Source: Methylococcaceae bacterium UBA1147 (GTDB lineage: Bacteria > Pseudomonadota > Gammaproteobacteria > Methylococcales > UBA1147). From it: a DNA stretch of 7,938 nucleotides. Within the stretch, counting starts at the first letter, position 1, and the number at the start of each line of letters is the position of its first letter. The stretch spans positions 626 through 8,563 of the forward strand of contig DBZZ01000044.1 of NCBI GenBank assembly GCA_002311315.1. The letters are read 5' to 3'. Below the pieces are notes generated by a model that did no database searches, was not told where the DNA came from, and saw only the letters and a program-made list of their open reading frames with translations. The position numbers and the translations under genes were made by a program. Shown here in pieces: positions 5,140 to 7,938 of the stretch.

Positions 5140-5487
5140 TCAGGCCGAATTTTGCTCCGTATCAAAATCAGCATCCCAGAGTTTTTCAAGCTGATAGAAC
5201 CCGCGGGTTTTCGGCACCATGACATGAAGAACAATGTCTCCGATATCGACCAGCACCCAGTCTCCTTTCTGTTCTCCCTCAATACCCAGGGGCTTAATCC
5301 GGTGTTCGCCGAGTTTCTCCGTAACTTGCCTGGCCAATGCCTTGACATGGCGTTCCGAGGTACCGCTGGCAACCACCAGATAATCCATAATACTCGTCTT
5401 GCCCCGAACATCGATATTCGTGATGTCGTTGGCCTTCCCTTCGTCCAGGGTCCGAAGCACCAAGTCCAACATGTCTGATATTTGCAT
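5140..5487 (-). CDS. rsfS: Ribosomal silencing factor RsfS
   Basis: RsfS (Iojap/YbeB family) binds ribosomal protein uL14 (L14) on the large subunit and blocks joining with the small subunit, lowering translation during starvation and stationary phase. The 115-residue product is slightly longer than the E. coli protein (105). Family motifs: DITNIDVRGKTSIMDYLVVASGTS (20-43) with the conserved Asp-x-x-x-Val-Ala-Ser-Gly-Thr-Ser core, RHVKALA, PLGIEG, GDWVLVDIGDIVLHVM and YQLEKLW. ATG at 5487 is preceded by AAAGAG at a normal distance. It lies 57 nt after nadD and is read as part of the same operon. rlmH, the usual next gene in many gammaproteobacteria, is not found; the broken nuclease gene occupies that place. 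Confidence 0.97.
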   Translation of the reverse strand: MQISDMLDLVLRTLDEGKANDITNIDVRGKTSIMDYLVVASGTSERHVKALARQVTEKLGEHRIKPLGIEGEQKGDWVLVDIGDIVLHVMVPKTRGFYQLEKLWDADFDTEQNSA

Positions 5488-5544
5488 AATTCGCTCTTTG
5501 ATCGTTAGATAGCAATCTGCCCATGGTACTAAATTTCCAACCCG

Positions 5545-6180
5545 CTATGGATTCCCTGTATAAAGCCCCTGTTCCCTGATCATCTCAAGTACCGATTCAG
5601 GCAACAGGAAACGTGGATTCCCGGACCGGGCAAGAATCTCGCGTATTCCTGTTGACGAAATCTCGAACTGGCTTACCGGATGAAAAACAACAGAACCGAA
5701 AGCATGCCGGTTGAAAACATCTTTGTAATTGCCGATACGAAATAGTCCCGACCGTGTTAAGCCCGTTGGCACCTGCGGTTCGTACCCGGGCCGATGAAGC
5801 ACCAGGAAATGAGTCAGACCGGGTAGTTCATTCCATCGATGCCAGCGTTCAAGTCCGGCAAAAGCATCCATACCGAGTACAAGCACTAGAGACTGCCGAG
5901 GAAATTCAGCCTGAATCGACAGCAAGGTATCATACATGTACGAAGGACCAGACCGTTCCAGTTCCCGTGGATCAACGAGCAGGGACGGTTCGTTGCGAAC
6001 CGCCGACTCGAGCATCATCCGCCGGGCCTGCGCAGGAGCACCCGGAACCGATCTGTGTGCCGGTTCACGGCAGGGGAGCAAGCGCAACCGGTCAAGCCCC
6101 AGGAACTCCCTGACCTCAAGGGCCACTCTCAGGTGGCCGAAATGAACCGGGTCAAAGGTTCCCCCCATGAACCCGATCAT
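5545..6180 (-). CDS. nadD: Nicotinate-nucleotide adenylyltransferase NadD
   Basis: NadD joins nicotinate mononucleotide and ATP to give deamido-NAD and pyrophosphate, the penultimate step of NAD synthesis in the cytoplasm. The 211-residue product has the nucleotidyltransferase signature GGTFDPVHFGHL (6-17, with the HxGH motif at 13-16) and the second nucleotide-binding motif ISSTGIR (174-180). Length is normal for the family (about 210-215). The start at 6180 is fixed by the family's characteristic beginning, six residues before GGTFDP; the ribosome site is weak (GAAG). An 84-nt spacer separates it from proA, with no terminator seen, so joint transcription with proA and rsfS is likely. Confidence 0.98.
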   Translation of the reverse strand: MIGFMGGTFDPVHFGHLRVALEVREFLGLDRLRLLPCREPAHRSVPGAPAQARRMMLESAVRNEPSLLVDPRELERSGPSYMYDTLLSIQAEFPRQSLVLVLGMDAFAGLERWHRWNELPGLTHFLVLHRPGYEPQVPTGLTRSGLFRIGNYKDVFNRHAFGSVVFHPVSQFEISSTGIREILARSGNPRFLLPESVLEMIREQGLYTGNP

Positions 6181-6264
6181 GGTTCTTCGAGCCGATGAAT
6201 CACGAAACCTACTAACCGGAAATCCACTAGCTCCACTGACCCATTTAATCCTTTCCCGTCCAAT

Positions 6265-7524
6265 CTAAGTTCGGATATGGCCGTCGCCGAGCACGATAAA
6301 CTTCAGTGAAGTCAGGCCTTCGAGCCCGACCGGACCCCGTGCGTGCAGTTTGTCGGTGCTGATTCCGATTTCCGCGCCCAACCCGTACTCGAAACCATCG
6401 GCAAAACGTGTCGACGCATTCACCATCACCGAACTGGAATCCACTTCCCGCAGGAAACGGCGGGCACGGGTGTAATCCTCGGTGACGATCGTATCCGTGT
6501 GGGCAGAACCGTAGTGATTGATGTGTTCGATGGCATCGTCCAGTCCAGCGACGATGCGGATCGACAAAACCGGCGCAAGGTACTCCGTAGCCCAGTCTTC
6601 TTCCGATGCTGCGCCGCACTGTGAAACCAGTTCCCGTGTTTTCAGGCATCCCCTAAGTTCAACCCCGTGATTAATGAAACGCGTCCCAAGTCCATGAAGA
6701 ACGATCTGGGCAACCTTCTCCGCGACCAGCAGCGTTTCCATCGTGTTGCAGGTTCCATAGCGCTGAGTCTTGGCGTTGAAGGCAATTTCACTGGCTTTGC
6801 CGAGATCGGCACGATCGTCGATAAATACGTGGCAGATTCCGTCCAGATGCTTGATCACCTGGATTCGCGACTCTCTCGATACCCGTTCGATCAGACCCTT
6901 GCCTCCCCGAGGCACAATCACGTCAACATACTCGTTCATGCGCAACAGTTCACCGACCGCGGCACGATCTGTCGTCTCGACAACCTGCACACAGGATTCC
7001 GGCAAACCAGCTTCGGCCAGGCCTTCCTTGATGCAGACTGCAATCGCCCGGTTCGAATGGATCGCCTCGGACCCGCCGCGCAATATGCAAGCATTGCCCG
7101 ATTTCAGGCACAGTGCGGCGGCATCGGCTGTTACATTGGGCCGCGACTCGTAGATGATGCCGATTACCCCCAGAGGCACCCGCATGCGTCCGACCTGTAT
7201 ACCACTGGGCCGGTAAACCAAATTGCTGATCTCGCCGACTGGATCCGTAAGGGCTGCAATGTCGGCCAGTCCATCCATCATGGCCCGAATTCGGCTGTCG
7301 GTCAGTTCCAGGCGGTCCATGAGAGCCGATTCCAGCTGGTTCTGGTTTCCCGCCTCAAGATCCTTGCGGTTTTCGCGCAACAACGATTCACGGTTTCGTT
7401 CAATGGCCTCTGCGATTCGCGAAAGTGCGAGGTTCTTGAGACCGGATTCGGCTCTTGCAAGTACCCGGGATGCAGCCCGCGCCTCGTGACCCAGACCCTG
7501 AACGTAATTCCTGATTTCTTCCAT
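6265..7524 (-). CDS. proA: Gamma-glutamyl phosphate reductase ProA
   Basis: ProA reduces gamma-glutamyl phosphate with NADPH to glutamate semialdehyde, the second step of proline synthesis. The chosen 419-residue form has the aldehyde-dehydrogenase fold signatures: PLGVIGIIYESRPNV, SGNACILRGG, IVPRGGKGLI, the catalytic cysteine in GTCNTMETLL (Cys259), EVDSSSVMVNASTRF, and the closing LGAEIGIST...LHARGPVGLEGLT block. E. coli ProA is 417 residues. The frame also has an ATG at 7569, which adds 15 residues and overlaps holA by 17 nt; I prefer 7524 because the family begins near there and an AGGA lies upstream, though 10 nt away. It follows holA and precedes nadD, an order also found in other gammaproteobacteria. 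Confidence 0.97.
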   Translation of the reverse strand: MEEIRNYVQGLGHEARAASRVLARAESGLKNLALSRIAEAIERNRESLLRENRKDLEAGNQNQLESALMDRLELTDSRIRAMMDGLADIAALTDPVGEISNLVYRPSGIQVGRMRVPLGVIGIIYESRPNVTADAAALCLKSGNACILRGGSEAIHSNRAIAVCIKEGLAEAGLPESCVQVVETTDRAAVGELLRMNEYVDVIVPRGGKGLIERVSRESRIQVIKHLDGICHVFIDDRADLGKASEIAFNAKTQRYGTCNTMETLLVAEKVAQIVLHGLGTRFINHGVELRGCLKTRELVSQCGAASEEDWATEYLAPVLSIRIVAGLDDAIEHINHYGSAHTDTIVTEDYTRARRFLREVDSSSVMVNASTRFADGFEYGLGAEIGISTDKLHARGPVGLEGLTSLKFIVLGDGHIRT

Positions 7525-7552
7525 TGTTCGGTTTTCCTGATCGTTCACTATT

Positions 7553-7938
7553 TCATTGGATGACTGCATCGTTCCAGCCGTCCGGGGACGACAGTACGGA
7601 ACAACCCGCTATCGCAAGGCACAGTTGAAGCAGTTCATTCCAGACATCTCCCCTGAAAAGTCCCTTGCCAACCCGGTCAATCAGGACACAGCGTGCAACA
7701 AGCACCTGGATCTGATCATGATCCAGTCTTCGCAGCGCAGCATCAAAAAGTCCCTGTCGGCTTTCCCAGACCCGGTGGTTCCGGTAGGTTAGTGCCCGAC
7801 TCGTCCCCCGATCCAGATCGTATCGCATTGAGGCAAGCAGCCTCAGTTCCCTAGCCAGCGCCCACAGCACTAACGGATATGCCAAGCCCTCCTCACGGAT
7901 ACTGCAGAGTACGCGACTGATCCGTGCCGCTTTCCCAG
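7553..7938 (-). CDS. holA: DNA polymerase III delta subunit HolA, C-terminal part
   Basis: The 5' end lies beyond the right edge; 128 codons to TGA at 7553 are present. HolA is the subunit that opens the beta sliding clamp in the clamp-loader complex. The visible part is domain III: AYPLVLWALARELRLL matches the family's Pro-x-x-x-x-x-x-Leu-x-Arg-Glu-Leu helix, followed by NHRVWESRQGLFDAALRRL (E. coli has KHRVWQNRRGMMGEAL) and a WNELLQLCLAIAG helix before the end. The TTG at 7885 is an internal leucine codon, not a start. lptE and leuS would be expected further upstream on the basis of usual gene order. It ends 28 nt before the preferred proA start. Confidence 0.94.
   Translation of the reverse strand, partial: GKAARISRVLCSIREEGLAYPLVLWALARELRLLASMRYDLDRGTSRALTYRNHRVWESRQGLFDAALRRLDHDQIQVLVARCVLIDRVGKGLFRGDVWNELLQLCLAIAGCSVLSSPDGWNDAVIQ

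Noticed and set aside
6227..6244. A five-codon minus-strand ORF between proA and nadD with AAGGA four bases before its ATG, considered as a leader peptide.
   Set aside because: It is too short, its spacing to the ribosome site is too small, and no attenuator hairpin follows.
6667..7563. A long plus-strand frame of 298 codons.
   Set aside because: It is antisense to proA, whose motifs and length are complete, and it shows no recognisable domain.

Overview
This is chromosomal DNA of a gammaproteobacterium, with most of the readable genes on the minus strand. The evidence is the holA-proA-nadD-rsfS gene order (close to that seen in Pseudomonas and purple sulfur bacteria), the gammaproteobacterial look of each protein, and a tRNA-Gly(GCC)/tRNA-Cys(GCA) pair with encoded CCA ends. 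Genus cannot be read from the window.

Layout in transcription order (right to left). (1) A housekeeping operon: the 3' end of holA (clamp-loader delta subunit), proA (proline synthesis), nadD (NAD synthesis) and rsfS (ribosome silencing factor). (2) Directly after rsfS, where rlmH is commonly found, lies a secreted-type staphylococcal-nuclease-like gene broken by four single-base indels, each in a run of one base. (3) A strong sigma70-type promoter drives tRNA-Gly then tRNA-Cys. (4) A 12-bp inverted repeat and an intact Rci-like tyrosine recombinase follow on the 3' side of tRNA-Cys. (5) A gene-poor stretch of about 720 bp (2162-2881), AT-rich in its middle, contains a pair of inverted DnaA-box-like sequences and possible debris of a tRNA-Leu. 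(6) A NemR/AcuR-like TetR regulator has a promoter whose spacer contains a palindrome. (7) A nearly complete periplasmic SBP56/methanethiol-oxidase-type protein runs off the left edge.

The right half is core metabolism and translation. The middle looks like a tRNA-linked integration hotspot: a recombinase next to a tRNA, a missing tRNA-Leu, AT-rich filler and a decayed nuclease gene. The left part is a two-gene unit in which a regulator carrying the NemR cysteine/lysine sensing pair precedes an enzyme whose characterised relatives release formaldehyde, sulfide and hydrogen peroxide. I see no clearly new multi-gene system. The items most worth checking are the regulator/SBP56 pair, the recombinase with its adjacent inverted repeat, and the nuclease pseudogene.
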